NCBI GenBank assembly: GCA_024707265.1
Contig: JANQAB010000003.1
Location: 930,001-994,000, forward strand
DNA: 64,000 bases
Origin: Sporocytophaga sp.
GTDB taxonomy: Bacteria; Bacteroidota; Bacteroidia; Cytophagales; Cytophagaceae
Direction of reading: 5' to 3'
This document shows, in pieces, positions 46,632-57,250 of this stretch. The position numbers and the translations under genes were made by a program. Numbering within the stretch: the stretch's first letter is position 1; each line of letters opens with the position of its first letter. A model generated the notes under the pieces. That model searched no databases and was not told the DNA's origin. It saw only the letters and a program-made list of their open reading frames with translations.

Positions 46632-49600
46632 ATGCAGCAAGTTTTAAAATCATATCTAAAGAAGTTAACAAATCTTACCGGACAGAATAAGTCATTGCTG
46701 ATGCTCAGGCTTACAGCTTCTGACCTGGATCTTCATGATCTTGATTTTGTTTATCAAAAACCTTCTTTTGATATTCTGAGCCAGCTTATCGCCGGAAAGA
46801 CAGAAATAAATCTTTGCGAAATTGCCGATAGCCGCAATGTAAAAATAAATGAAGTCAGTTCAAGACTTAAGAAGATACAAAGACAAGATGCCTTGGTATT
46901 TGAGGAACGTGGCGCTAAAGATCTTTATATTGGTTATCCGTTTGTAAAAGGAAAACTACTGGACGGCACATTGATCAGATGTCCTTTGCTTTTTTTTCCC
47001 GTTAATATCTATCACAATGGCTTTACCTGGAAGCTAGAGTTCAGGAAAGATCAGAACATTTCTTTTAACAAAAGTCTGCTGCTTGCCTATATACACTTCA
47101 ATAAAATAACTCTTAGCGATGAATTGATTGAAGAAGACTTTGATGATTTCAGCAAAGATCCCCTGGCCTTTCGCACGGCCTTATATGAGTTGCTTAAAGA
47201 GAGTCCTGTCTCTTTAAACTTCAACCAGGATCTCATGGCTGATAAACTTACTTCATTTAAAGAATATACAAGAGAGGACTTTGAAGAAAATCATTTTAAC
47301 GGAGAGTTAAAATTATTTCCGGAAGCTGTTCTTGGAATGTTTCCGCAAGCAGGCTCTTATCTTGTTCCCGATTATGAATGCATCATAGAAAGAGATGAAT
47401 TCAAAGATGTAAGTTCCTTCTTTGATACAAGAACCAACGCAGCGGAAGAAACGCCTGTCTCTAATGGATTTAAGATAAAAGAGGAACAAACCTTTACCCC
47501 TTTCCCTCTTGATGGTTCACAAGAAAATGCTATCAAAGCGGTAAAGTCAGGACGATCTGTTGTTGTGCAAGGCCCCCGGGAACAGGCAAATCTCAATTTA
47601 TATGTAATCTCATCTGTGACTTTATAGCAAGACGAAAAAGAGTATTGCTGGTTTCTCAGAAGCGTGCAGCGCTTGATGTTGTTTATGAAAGACTTAAACA
47701 AACAGGGATAGAATCCTTTCTATGTCTTGTCCATGATTTTAAAAATGACAGAAAAGCCATTTACTCTAAAATAGAATCTCAGATTGACAGGCTTGATGAA
47801 TATAAAACAGAAAACAGCAGTCTTGATGCAATGTCTCTTGAGCGTAATTTTCTGCAAATAAGCAGAAAAATAGATCAGCTCACAGAAGAACTGGAAAGCT
47901 ACAAACAAGCCTTGTTTGATGAAAAGGAATTTGGTATTTCTGTAAAACAACTATATCTCCAAAGTGATCCTGAAAAAGAGATAATAGATTTAAAGGATGA
48001 ATTTAAGTTCTTTACGCAACAGACTCTTGAAGCATTTTCAACAACATTAAAATTTTATTATCAATACAACTCTTTCAGGCAAGATAATTATGTCTGGAAG
48101 GATCGGAAATCGTTTGCCAATTTGTCTAATGCAGATCAAAGAGAGACAAAAAAAATAATAGATAACATTCCAGTCTATATTTCAAATCTTTTTGAAGAGG
48201 TCCTTTCGCTTACAGGACAATCACTGACACTTTCTGATATAAAGGCCGTTTCGGATAAGCAGCATGACCTAACCAACCTTCTGGAAACCTTAAATGATCA
48301 GGCTATATTTGATTCATTTATTTTTATACAAAATAAAAAAACAGACAAAAGCTGGTTAAGATTAAAAGAACAGGAGCTTGAACATTGTTTTTCACAATCC
48401 GAAATAGAGGCCAGTATTACTGATCAAAGGCTATTCACTATCCTGCCTGTGATTGAGAAGGCTCGCAGTACACAAAGGAATATTTTTACAAGAATCATCT
48501 GGTCTGTTTTTTCCAAAGACAAAACGGAAGTAGCAAAAATTCTTGCAAGCAATGGACTAAGCCTTGATAGCTATGGATTGGAAGAACTTTCTAAAAGAAT
48601 AAATAACAGGATCAGATTTGAAAAAATTACTAGCGAACTAAAAGATTCTTCATGGATTTCAGAGGTGCCGGATTCTTTTAACCTACCAATCTTCAAAGAG
48701 TGGTTTACGCACCTGCATAAGGCAATAGAAGCTAAGGAGATCTATCATAAATTAAAACTAAAAACAAACTTCTCTACTAATTCCGATCATCGTGAATTTA
48801 TTAGTAATTGGGAAAAGCTGATAGGAATAGCCAATGCCTATCAAAAAGAACAGAAAGTTTGGTTAAACCATCTGACTACTTCTCAAACCGAAAGAATAAT
48901 ACAAGACAAGACCTTTGCTGAAGACCTTCAAACAAGCTTAAAGAAGGATTTCGACTTTCTCAAAGAAATGGATGAGCTTGAAAACAAACTTGCTCCTTAT
49001 GAAAAAACATCTCTGCAAAAGCTTTTATCCGAGGAGCCAGCAGATGGAAACAAAGCACTTGAAATATTTAAGAATAGCCTTTACCTGCAATGGATAGATC
49101 ATATAGAAAATAAGTATCCGGTATTAAAAGCTGCAGGCACTTTTAAGCTTGAGCAGCTGGAAGAAGAACTTATAAGTTCGATTGACTCCAAGCTAAAAAT
49201 CAGCAAGGATATTTTACTGTTAAGAGCCAAAGAAAGGACCTACAATGCAATACAGTACAACAGGCTAAGCAACAGGGTAACCTACAGAGAACTTAAACAT
49301 CAGGTCAGTAAGAAAAAGAAGATCTGGCCATTGCGAAAATTGATTCAGGAATTTCATGAAGAATTGTTTGAGCTGATCCCTTGCTGGATGGCCTCTCCGG
49401 AATCTGTTTCAAGTATTTTTCCACTTGATCCTTTATTTGATGTAGTCATCTTTGATGAAGCCTCACAATGCTTTGCTGAGCGGGGAATACCTGCAATGTA
49501 CAGAGGCAAGCAGATTGTAATTGCTGGTGATGAAAAGCAGCTCAAGCCAGCAGATCTTTATCAGGTGAGATTTGATGATGAAACGGATGACCATCCTGAT

Positions 49601-50599
49601 GCAGAAGCAGAATCTCTCTTGCACCTTGGCCAGAACTATCTGATGCAGGTATATCTTCAGGGACATTACAGAAGTAAAACCAATGACTTAATAGAATTCT
49701 CCAATCATCATTTTTATAAAGGAAGACTAAAAATGATTCCGGATAAAAATGATATCAACAGTAATGATACTGCAATAAAGTTCATTAAGCTCAATGGTAT
49801 GTGGGAGAAGCGTTCCAATCTGGAAGAAGCATCCCATATTGTTAAACTTGTTCAGAAGCTACTGAAAGAAAATAAAAGCATTGGCGTTGTTACGTTCAAT
49901 TACACCCAAGCTTCATTAATCCAGGATTTGTTGTATGAACAAACAGCTTCAGGAGCAATGACATTGCCAGATGATTTCTTTGTTAAGAATATAGAAAATG
50001 TACAGGGAGATGAAAGAGATATTATTATCTTTTCAATTGGTTATGCAAAAGACCTGAAAGGCCGGCTGGCAATGCAGTTTGGTGCGTTGAATATGGACGG
50101 AGGAGCCAACAGATTGAATGTTGCTATAACCAGAGCAAAGGAAAAGATTTATATTGTTTCAAGCATTTTGCCTTCTGAAATGGATGTCAGCAGTGCCAAA
50201 CATGAAGGGCCAAAGCTGCTGAAAGCATATCTTCAATATGCTCATGTCATCTCCGAAGGTAAAGGGAAACAAGATTTCACATCTCCTGGCAATAACTCAG
50301 ATGTACATCTTTCAGTTGTAGTTAAGAGTCTGATGGAAAAAGAGCTTAAGGGCAAAACACTGACAAATGATTTTTCATTTTCTGATCTTTCCATTTCAGA
50401 AAACAATCAATATCGTTCACTGGTATTAACAGATGACAATTTATACTTTCAATCTGTTTCTATAAAAGACTTCCATGCTTATCTGCCAATGACGTTGAAA
50501 AACAAAAACTGGAATTATCTCAAGCTCAATAGCCGTCAGTACTGGTCAGACCGAAATCAATTCAAAGATAAAATAGTAACACACATCAAACATGGTTAA
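46632..50599 (+). CDS. large superfamily 1 helicase, DNA2/NAM7-like, frame broken inside Walker A by one missing C
   Basis: About 1322 residues. The N-terminal 200 residues contain a DUF4011-like segment (LLDGTLIRCPLLFFPVNI). Walker A reads GPPGTGKSQ only if one C is added to the run at 47573-47577; as written the frame ends at 47627 and resumes at 47645. Between motifs lies a long helical region of about 580 residues (EELESYKQALFDEKEF onwards). Then Walker B VVIFDEASQCFAERG, IVIAGDEKQLKPADLY, VTFNYTQASLIQDLL, ENVQGDERDIIIFSIGYA and NRLNVAITRAKEKIYIVSS follow. DNA/RNA unwinding is expected; the target is unknown. Not in a defence context here. Confidence 0.88.
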
Positions 50600-51479
50600 A
50601 TTAAGTATCATTGCAGCGCTGGCAACTGTGACAAGTTTGCTTAATCCTGCAGGAAAAGATTGTACCGGCTTTGGCTTTCAGGAAGTAGTTTACTCTTACA
50701 AACAAACAGGCACTATGCCACCTCAGGTGAATGAAAGCTCCAGCCTTACCTATGGATCTGCAAAAGATTTATTTTATACTAATAATGATTCGGGAGGAAA
50801 ACCTGTAGTATTTGAAATTGATAAAAAGGGTTCACTGAAAGACTCTATAATCATCCCTGATGCAAACAATGTAGATTGGGAAGATCTGACAAGGGACGGA
50901 GCAGGCAACCTTTGCATCGGAGATTTCGGTAACAATAACAACAAGCGTAAGAACTTAAGGATATATAAATACAACCCAGTTTCCAAGACAACCGATATTG
51001 TATTTTTTTCTTATGAAGATCAGGAAAGCTTCCCCCCGCTCAAAAGCGAAAGGGACTTTGATTGTGAAGCTTTTGTCTGGTATAAAAACAACTTTTACCT
51101 ATTTTCTAAAAACAGAACTAGTAACCCGGTAAAGGTTTATATGGTTCCCGATGAGCCCGGAGAGCAGGTAGCAAAAAAAATTGCTGAAATTCCATTGGAA
51201 GGCATGATCACTAGTGCTGCGCTAAATAAAGACAACAATCAGCTTGCGCTATTATCTTATGGAAGAATATATATTTTCAAATCGGATAATCAAAAAGAGC
51301 AACTAAGTCTCACTCCCTTATACTGTACGCCATTCGCAATAGGCATTCAATCGGAAGGCATAGAATACTTAGAAGGTAATAAGCTGATCATTTCCAACGA
51401 GCAGGGAGATATTATTGAAGCAGAGTTAAACAAGTCTAAGGAAACGGGGAAGGGAAAAGCAGGTAGTCAAAAGAAATAA
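50592..51479 (+). CDS. secreted beta-propeller-like hypothetical protein
   Basis: 295 residues with an N-terminal signal-like segment (LSIIAALATVTSLLNPAG). The body has repeated strand patterns with Asp/Asn turns (LFYTNNDSGGKPVVFEIDK, DWEDLTRDGAGNLCIGDFGN, REFD-like SERDFDCEAFVWYKNNFYLF, SEGIEYLEGNKLIISNEQ), as in NHL or SdiA-regulated-like propellers. No T9SS domain is present. Its ATG overlaps the last codons of the helicase gene by eight bases. No enzyme motif is seen. Confidence 0.72.
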   Translation: MVKLSIIAALATVTSLLNPAGKDCTGFGFQEVVYSYKQTGTMPPQVNESSSLTYGSAKDLFYTNNDSGGKPVVFEIDKKGSLKDSIIIPDANNVDWEDLTRDGAGNLCIGDFGNNNNKRKNLRIYKYNPVSKTTDIVFFSYEDQESFPPLKSERDFDCEAFVWYKNNFYLFSKNRTSNPVKVYMVPDEPGEQVAKKIAEIPLEGMITSAALNKDNNQLALLSYGRIYIFKSDNQKEQLSLTPLYCTPFAIGIQSEGIEYLEGNKLIISNEQGDIIEAELNKSKETGKGKAGSQKK

Positions 51480-51483
51480 AAAG

Positions 51484-51530
51484 AACAGGATTAATAAATG
51501 AACTTTAATTTCATCTATTAATCCTGTTTT
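51484..51530. terminator. bidirectional hairpin between the propeller gene and moxR
   Basis: AACAGGATTAAT (51484-51495) is exactly complementary to 51517-51528; the inner part extends as ATGAA / TTTCAT. A T tract follows on the plus strand and an A-rich stretch precedes it. Confidence 0.88.
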
Positions 51531-51546
51531 AAAGGCTTTTAATTAA

Positions 51547-52512
51547 TTAAAGTAATTTAGAAATAATGTCATCAACAGAAACTCCATCCGCCTCGGCTTT
51601 AAAGTTTCTGACTATTCTATGTCTTAATACAGAAGGGGCAACAGCCTTAACATCTTCTATATCCGGAGAATATTTATTATGCATCAATGCATTGCATTTT
51701 GCAGCAACAACAAGGTATTGAGATGCTCTCGGACCAGCCCCCCACTCCAGATATTTTTTGCTTATCTCAGGTGCATGTTCGCTTTTTGCTCTTGTTTTAT
51801 GAACCAGTTTTACAGCATATTCAATTACATTATCGGGCACAGGTACCTTTCTTACCAGATCCTGATAAGCCAGAATCTGGTTTTTATCCAGAACCTTATT
51901 AGCTATAGGGCGGTTCGCCGTTGTAGTATTTTTAACAATTGAAAGTTCTGACTGATAAGAAGGATAATCCAGAAACAGGTTAAACATAAACCTGTCCAGC
52001 TGCGCTTCAGGAAGAGGATACGTTCCCTCCTGCTCTATCGGGTTTTGAGTGGCAAGCACAAAAAACGGCTTCTCCAGATTATAAATGTTACCTGAAACTG
52101 TTACAGAAAACTCCTGCATAGACTCAAGTAGTGCTGACTGAGTTTTAGGAGGAGTACGGTTTATTTCGTCTGCCAGAATGATGTTGGCAAAAATAGGTCC
52201 TTTTACAAATTTAAAGTTTCTGTTGTTATCAAGTGTTTCGGAGCCGACGATATCAGAAGGCATTAAATCAGGGGTAAACTGAATACGTTTGAAATTCAAG
52301 TCTAATACCGAAGCAATGGTATTGATAAGCAAAGTCTTTGCAAGACCTGGTACACCAACCAAAAGACAGTGTCCCTGACAAAAAATTGCTGTGAGAACAA
52401 GATTTACAACATCGTCCTGACCAATAATTACTTTAGATATTTCCGCTTTAAGCTTTTTACTCGTGTCAAAAAATTCATCTGCCAGAGCCACTTCAGATTT
52501 TTGCGCTTCCAT
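51547..52512 (-). CDS. MoxR family AAA+ ATPase
   Basis: 321 residues. Walker A GVPGLAKT, Walker B NIILADEINRTPPKTQSAL, sensor 1 FVLATQNPIEQEGTYPLPEA and the arginine finger region LDRFMFNLFLDYPSYQSELS are clear. MoxR proteins act as chaperones for metal or cofactor loading, often with Bat/VWA proteins. Here it follows a chaperone/PPIase operon, and batD is 18 kb away, so the usual moxR-bat cluster is separated. Confidence 0.93.
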   Translation of the reverse strand: MEAQKSEVALADEFFDTSKKLKAEISKVIIGQDDVVNLVLTAIFCQGHCLLVGVPGLAKTLLINTIASVLDLNFKRIQFTPDLMPSDIVGSETLDNNRNFKFVKGPIFANIILADEINRTPPKTQSALLESMQEFSVTVSGNIYNLEKPFFVLATQNPIEQEGTYPLPEAQLDRFMFNLFLDYPSYQSELSIVKNTTTANRPIANKVLDKNQILAYQDLVRKVPVPDNVIEYAVKLVHKTRAKSEHAPEISKKYLEWGAGPRASQYLVVAAKCNALMHNKYSPDIEDVKAVAPSVLRHRIVRNFKAEADGVSVDDIISKLL

Positions 52513-52522
52513 GTTTATCTTT

Positions 52523-53881
52523 TTACTGGGTTATCATCAATTCACAGTCCTTAAATTCTTCATCTATATCAATAAATACTTCTCCTTTATTTTTATCAAA
52601 CCATTTATTGACAGCGTTATTCTTTTTCTCAGCAAGAGTTGCTTTCTGGATTTTCTGATAGTCATCCTCCAGATTAGCCTGATGTGGTGGTGTTTTGCTT
52701 TTGTAGTAAACTATTTTTAATGCTTCTGTCCCATCTTCCATTCTGAAGGGAATAGGTTTGGTAATTGACCCTACTTTCATAGTATCAACAAGGAAGAAAG
52801 TTACAGGATCAAGTTTTTCCATCGGAATGTGAGAACTTCCTGTTTCCTGGTCAATAAAAAGCCCTCCGGATGAATTTGTACTTTTATCTTCTGAAAACTT
52901 CTTTGCTGCTTTTTCAAAAGTAATACTGTCGTATAAGATTGCAGTCCTTAAGCTATCCAGAAATCTTACAGCCGTAGTCATGTCCTGAGCAGAGGAAGTA
53001 GGCTTAATAAGAATATGTCTGGAATTAAATTCATTACCTCTTCTTGCGATCATCTGAATAAGGTGAAATCCGTATTCTGACTCAACGATTCCTGAAAGTT
53101 CTCCCGGTTTAAGTTTCAGAGCAGCTCCTTCATATTCAGGAACGAGTTCTCCTCTTTTAAAGAAACCTAATTCACCACAATTTTTAGCTGAGCCTGGATC
53201 TTCAGAGAAAATATCTGCCATCTTACAGAAGTCTCCTCCTTCCTGAATCTTAGCTTTAATCCGCTCTAGCTGTTCTTTGGTTTCATTTTTTTTCTCTTTA
53301 CTTATTTTGGGGATCATTACAATCTGTCCAATTTCAGCTTCTGTAGAAAAATAAGGGAGACTATCTTTAGGTATTTCATTAAAAAATCTCTTCACTTCTC
53401 CCGGTGTAACTTTTAAATCCCTGGTAATGTTATCCTGCATTTTTTGAATAATCAGCTGTTCCTTTACCTGAGCACGTAGTTCCTTTTTCAAATCATCAAT
53501 GCTCTTGTTATACATAGCGACAAGCTTTTCTTCTGACCCGATCTGACTGATGAAGTAAGCCATTCTTCTGTCGAGCTGCTCATCAACCTGAACTTTTTCA
53601 ACAGTTACGGAATCTATTTCAGCTTTTGCAATCAGAAGTTTATTAATGATTAAAGTTTCCAGAACCTGACACTTGAGCTTTGAAGCATCGCTTACATTTT
53701 CCTGACTGGCCAAAACCTGAAGATAGTTCATCTCCAACTCTGACTTCATGATAATCTCATTATCGACTTTTACAATTATTTTATCCAGAACCTGAGCGGT
53801 AGAATATTCAGATATCAGAGTTAAAAGTATAAAAGTAAAAAATACGAAAAGCTTTATAGTGTTACTTGATTTTGATTTCAT
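52523..53881 (-). CDS. surA: periplasmic peptidylprolyl isomerase, SurA-like with two parvulin domains
   Basis: About 452 residues from the ATG at 53881 (MKSKSSNTIKL), with a signal peptide (FVFFTFILLTLISEYSTAQ) after a short basic start. A SurA N-terminal region (LDKIIVKVDNEIIMKSELEM, INKLLIAKAEID) is followed by two parvulin-like rotamase domains (IGQIVMIPKIS ... CGELGFFKRGELVPEYEGAA and FNSRHILIKPTS ... SSGGLFIDQETG). It probably assists outer-membrane protein folding. The start overlaps the previous lipoprotein gene by 20 bases. Confidence 0.9.
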   Translation of the reverse strand: MKSKSSNTIKLFVFFTFILLTLISEYSTAQVLDKIIVKVDNEIIMKSELEMNYLQVLASQENVSDASKLKCQVLETLIINKLLIAKAEIDSVTVEKVQVDEQLDRRMAYFISQIGSEEKLVAMYNKSIDDLKKELRAQVKEQLIIQKMQDNITRDLKVTPGEVKRFFNEIPKDSLPYFSTEAEIGQIVMIPKISKEKKNETKEQLERIKAKIQEGGDFCKMADIFSEDPGSAKNCGELGFFKRGELVPEYEGAALKLKPGELSGIVESEYGFHLIQMIARRGNEFNSRHILIKPTSSAQDMTTAVRFLDSLRTAILYDSITFEKAAKKFSEDKSTNSSGGLFIDQETGSSHIPMEKLDPVTFFLVDTMKVGSITKPIPFRMEDGTEALKIVYYKSKTPPHQANLEDDYQKIQKATLAEKKNNAVNKWFDKNKGEVFIDIDEEFKDCELMITQ

Positions 53882-54731
53882 TGTTTTCTTTTGCCTGCTT
53901 ATATAAATTTTCTTCAAGCGATTTAATAAGATTAATTTTTCTTTGATTCAGCAATGTTTCTCTGATTTGATTACGAGCAAATTCATAAGGAGAAATCTGC
54001 TCGCTGCTTTTATAATCTTTGACTTTAATGAGGTATAAGTTGCTATCGTCAGCACGCTCCCCTAAAACTGTTTTTTCCAGAAATTGTCTTTTTCCTGAGA
54101 TATCATCAAAGGGGGTATTTTTTATAGTCTCATCAAAATTATGCCAGAGCGAATCTTCCACAATATAAAAAGAAGCCAGACGAAGGCAAAGCAATCTGAG
54201 CTCTGTTTTATCTTTTTCGTTATTAGATGCCAGTAAAGCTTTAATTTTATCAATTTTCGGAGCATCCTTAGGTATCTTAATAAAAGTACCTTTAAAAATA
54301 TTTTCTCTTAGTTCGAACGATTTAATGTTCTTTTCATAAAAATCCTGGATTTCTTTTTCAGTAATCAAAGTATCCAACTTTTCACGAACATAGTGTTCCT
54401 TGAAAGTATGAATGAGCAACGATTCTTTGTAATCCTGTAATTTTTGATTGATTTCTTCATTGCTTTCGTCTATAATAGACTCAGCATGGCTTAAAAGTAT
54501 TTTCTGAGTTGTCCACTTCTGGATATAGGCATCTGCAATTGCTGCACTGTCGGCTCCGTGCAAGCCGGATATAACGGATTCCAGTTCTGAAGGGTAAAGA
54601 GCGTAATTATAAACGCGGGCAAGAGGTTTGTCTTCAAAGCTGTCAGCATCCTGGTTTTTCGTAACGAAGAGCTGACAACTTTGAATGACAAATAATATTA
54701 CAACTAAAAAGATTTTGAAGGGAATTCTCAA
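53862..54731 (-). CDS. SurA-N-like lipoprotein without rotamase domain
   Basis: 289 residues, lipobox VIQSC (Cys19) after a hydrophobic leader. The sequence resembles the N-terminal helical domain of SurA/PpiD-type chaperones (PLARVYNYALYPSELESVIS, RKINLIKSLEENLY) but no parvulin domain is visible. It lies between two PPIase genes and overlaps both: four bases with the upstream gene (ATGA at 54728-54731) and 20 with surA downstream. A chaperone function in the same complex is inferred. Confidence 0.8.
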   Translation of the reverse strand: MRIPFKIFLVVILFVIQSCQLFVTKNQDADSFEDKPLARVYNYALYPSELESVISGLHGADSAAIADAYIQKWTTQKILLSHAESIIDESNEEINQKLQDYKESLLIHTFKEHYVREKLDTLITEKEIQDFYEKNIKSFELRENIFKGTFIKIPKDAPKIDKIKALLASNNEKDKTELRLLCLRLASFYIVEDSLWHNFDETIKNTPFDDISGKRQFLEKTVLGERADDSNLYLIKVKDYKSSEQISPYEFARNQIRETLLNQRKINLIKSLEENLYKQAKENNEIKIK

Positions 54732-57028
54732 TTCTTTGTCTTTACTAGTTTTTGAATCTCAGGTTCATTAATGGAAACAGGATACTTTTTCTTCATATCT
54801 TTAATCCATTCCTGCTCAAGGTAAGTTTGATAATCAGAGATAGCCAGACCTCTTGATTCTTCGAAAGTTTTGGATCTTGGTTCTTCTACTTTATTGATTT
54901 TGATAAAGTAGATTCTTCCATCCTTTTCAATCTGCGAAGTTCCTTCTTTCCACTCTATTGAGTTAAGGATTTCATTATCCCCTTTCTGAAATTTACCTTC
55001 AGTTACCTGAAGAGTTAACGGAGCATTTTGATTGAAAGTATTTTCAAGAGCTTTCTTTGAAGTAGAGTAAACCACCAAGCCTACTTTTCTGTCAGCATTT
55101 TTCTCTGCCTCTGTTTTTTTAGGATTACCTTTTCCAAGGTCTTTGATAATAATTCGAGTTGAATCTACACCTTTAGACTTGATATAGTTGTAAACTCCTG
55201 CACCTCTCATAAGAGAAAGGGTAGCTGGCTCCTTTGCTTCAGCTGAAGCAGAAAGTTCAAGAACCAAATGCTTATCTTTCTGTAACTGGCTTACAACTTT
55301 ATCCAATTCTTTTTTATATGAATCTTCGATATCAGAATTATTAGCTTTAAAGTTGACGGATGAAAGTTTCTGATCTTTTACTTCAAATTTACCTTTCGCA
55401 AGTTCTGTCTTTAATTTCTCTAGAGTCGCTTTATCCTTTACATTAAAGATCACGGCATCGGCTCTTCTGTCCCACTTGAATTTATCTCTGTTCTGGTTGA
55501 AATAACTTTTTAATCCTGTAGTGTCCTCAATTGCTTTTGACCATACTTTTTCATCCATTAACTGGAATAATAGGATACCATCTCTATATTCTTTAACAAG
55601 CATTTTGTAATCTACATACTTGTCTGCAAGATGAGATTCTTCGTAGCCAAGCAATTGCTGATCAGCATACTCCTTATAAAGTACTTTAACATACTGAGCT
55701 GTTGATGTATTTTTCCTTGGTCTTTGTTTTTCCTTTACAAAAGAAAGGAAGTCGTTCACAGTGTAGTTTTGTTTGCCTACATTAAAAAGAACCGGGTTGT
55801 TTTTAGTATCAGGTGTAAAATGCCATTTACCTTCAAGCAGAGTAGAATCTGTTTTACTGATAGCCAGCTCAAGAGATTTAGCATTTTCTGTGAAATTGTT
55901 TTCTCTTTTCAGTCTTTCAATCAGTCTTGTTTTGTTAAGCTCTGATCTTGAATCTTTAGATACTTTTGCTTTTAAAGTTGGTTCAAGTTCTTCGAAAGGT
56001 TCAAGTCCTTTTTTCTCAAGAAGTTTGATAACATGCCAACCGTAAGGAGTCTGAACAGGCTTACTGACCTGATTTACTTCTGTAAGGCTGAAAGCTGCAT
56101 CTTCAAAAGAAGGAATCATACGGCCAGTTGAAAACCATGGAAGTTCTCCTCCTTTTGATTTAGAGTTAACATCGTCCGAGAATTGATTTGCTAATTGATT
56201 CCAGTCTTCACCTTTTTTCACTTTTGCATAGATCTCGTCAATTTTTTGTTTAGCGGCCAAGGAGTCTGCTTCAGCGGTTCCGGTAGTAGCTCTCACCATG
56301 ATATGTGATACTCTTACCTGCCCTTGTGACTTTCTCTTGTCTTTTACCTGAATAATGTGGTATCCGAATCTTGTTTTTACAGGCTGAGAAATCTGACCTA
56401 CAGGAGTTTTGTAGGCTGCATCCTCAAAAGGATAAACCATTTGAAGCGCAGTGAAATATCCAAGATCACCACCGTTGGTTTTCGCTGAAGGATCCTGAGA
56501 ATATTGTTTTGCCAGTTTATCAAAGTTTTCGCCACTTAGTGCCTTTTGCCTGATTTCATTTATCTTATTAAAAGCTGCGAGAGTATCTTTAGGATCAGCA
56601 TCAGGACTAACATTGATGAGAATGTGAGAAGCTCTTACTTCCTCTTTCATTCTTTCATAAGCCTCTTTAATAAGCTGTTCAGTTACACCTTTTTCAGTCA
56701 GGTAAGGCTGGGCAAGTTGTTTTCTGTAGCCTTCAAGTTCCTTTTTAAAAGAACTAGTTGTGTCTATTCCGAGAGATTCAGCTTCTTTTACCTTTAGTTT
56801 AAAATTGATATAAAGGTCCAGATACTCTTTGATGCTTTTTTCCGTATAGGCATCTGGAGAGCTTGAATTGTTTTTGTTGTAGACATAAACAAATTCGTTT
56901 TCATTCACCGGCTGACCGCCGATAACAGCTACAGATGGATCTGTCGCAGTTTTTGAAGTTTTTTCGGAAGTTTTACAACCTGATACGATCAGGGCAGCTG
57001 AAAGAAATGCTACAAAACTTTTTTTCAT
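54728..57028 (-). CDS. large periplasmic PPIase lipoprotein with two rotamase domains and an OmpA-like insert
   Basis: 766 residues, lipobox IVSGC (Cys18). Two parvulin domains lie at about 130-235 (VRASHILINVSPDA, GGDLGYFTALQMVYPFEDA) and 240-345 (VRVSHIMVRATTGTAEAD, GGELPWFSTGRMIPSFEDA). The C-terminal part holds a segment with the OmpA peptidoglycan-binding pattern near 595-660 (LSLMRGAGVYNYIKSKGVDS, EAEKNADRKVGLVVYS). Such an insertion would let the chaperone contact the cell wall. It heads the operon with the SurA-N lipoprotein and surA, probably serving outer-membrane or T9SS substrates. Confidence 0.88.
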   Translation of the reverse strand: MKKSFVAFLSAALIVSGCKTSEKTSKTATDPSVAVIGGQPVNENEFVYVYNKNNSSSPDAYTEKSIKEYLDLYINFKLKVKEAESLGIDTTSSFKKELEGYRKQLAQPYLTEKGVTEQLIKEAYERMKEEVRASHILINVSPDADPKDTLAAFNKINEIRQKALSGENFDKLAKQYSQDPSAKTNGGDLGYFTALQMVYPFEDAAYKTPVGQISQPVKTRFGYHIIQVKDKRKSQGQVRVSHIMVRATTGTAEADSLAAKQKIDEIYAKVKKGEDWNQLANQFSDDVNSKSKGGELPWFSTGRMIPSFEDAAFSLTEVNQVSKPVQTPYGWHVIKLLEKKGLEPFEELEPTLKAKVSKDSRSELNKTRLIERLKRENNFTENAKSLELAISKTDSTLLEGKWHFTPDTKNNPVLFNVGKQNYTVNDFLSFVKEKQRPRKNTSTAQYVKVLYKEYADQQLLGYEESHLADKYVDYKMLVKEYRDGILLFQLMDEKVWSKAIEDTTGLKSYFNQNRDKFKWDRRADAVIFNVKDKATLEKLKTELAKGKFEVKDQKLSSVNFKANNSDIEDSYKKELDKVVSQLQKDKHLVLELSASAEAKEPATLSLMRGAGVYNYIKSKGVDSTRIIIKDLGKGNPKKTEAEKNADRKVGLVVYSTSKKALENTFNQNAPLTLQVTEGKFQKGDNEILNSIEWKEGTSQIEKDGRIYFIKINKVEEPRSKTFEESRGLAISDYQTYLEQEWIKDMKKKYPVSINEPEIQKLVKTKN

Positions 57029-57250
57029 AAATTTTTGCGTCTTTTATAAGAATACTGGTTCCAGTAAGTAAAAAATAACATTAAGAAATTGAAATTTTTC
57101 TGCTGAATTTTAGCTTAGATAACGCTTGAATCAGGTAAAAAATTTCAATTAATTCTTTTTACAGGCGCAATTTTAATGATTTTTTTTAATAAAAATTAGT
57201 CCGGAGCAGGATAAAGTAAAATAGGTAGCCTTAAACAAGCTGAAAAACAA

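Noticed and set aside
46632-50599. Anti-phage defence system
   Set aside because: The helicase resembles some defence-associated proteins, but it lies between ribD and a secreted-protein gene and no nuclease, methylase or other defence partner is nearby.
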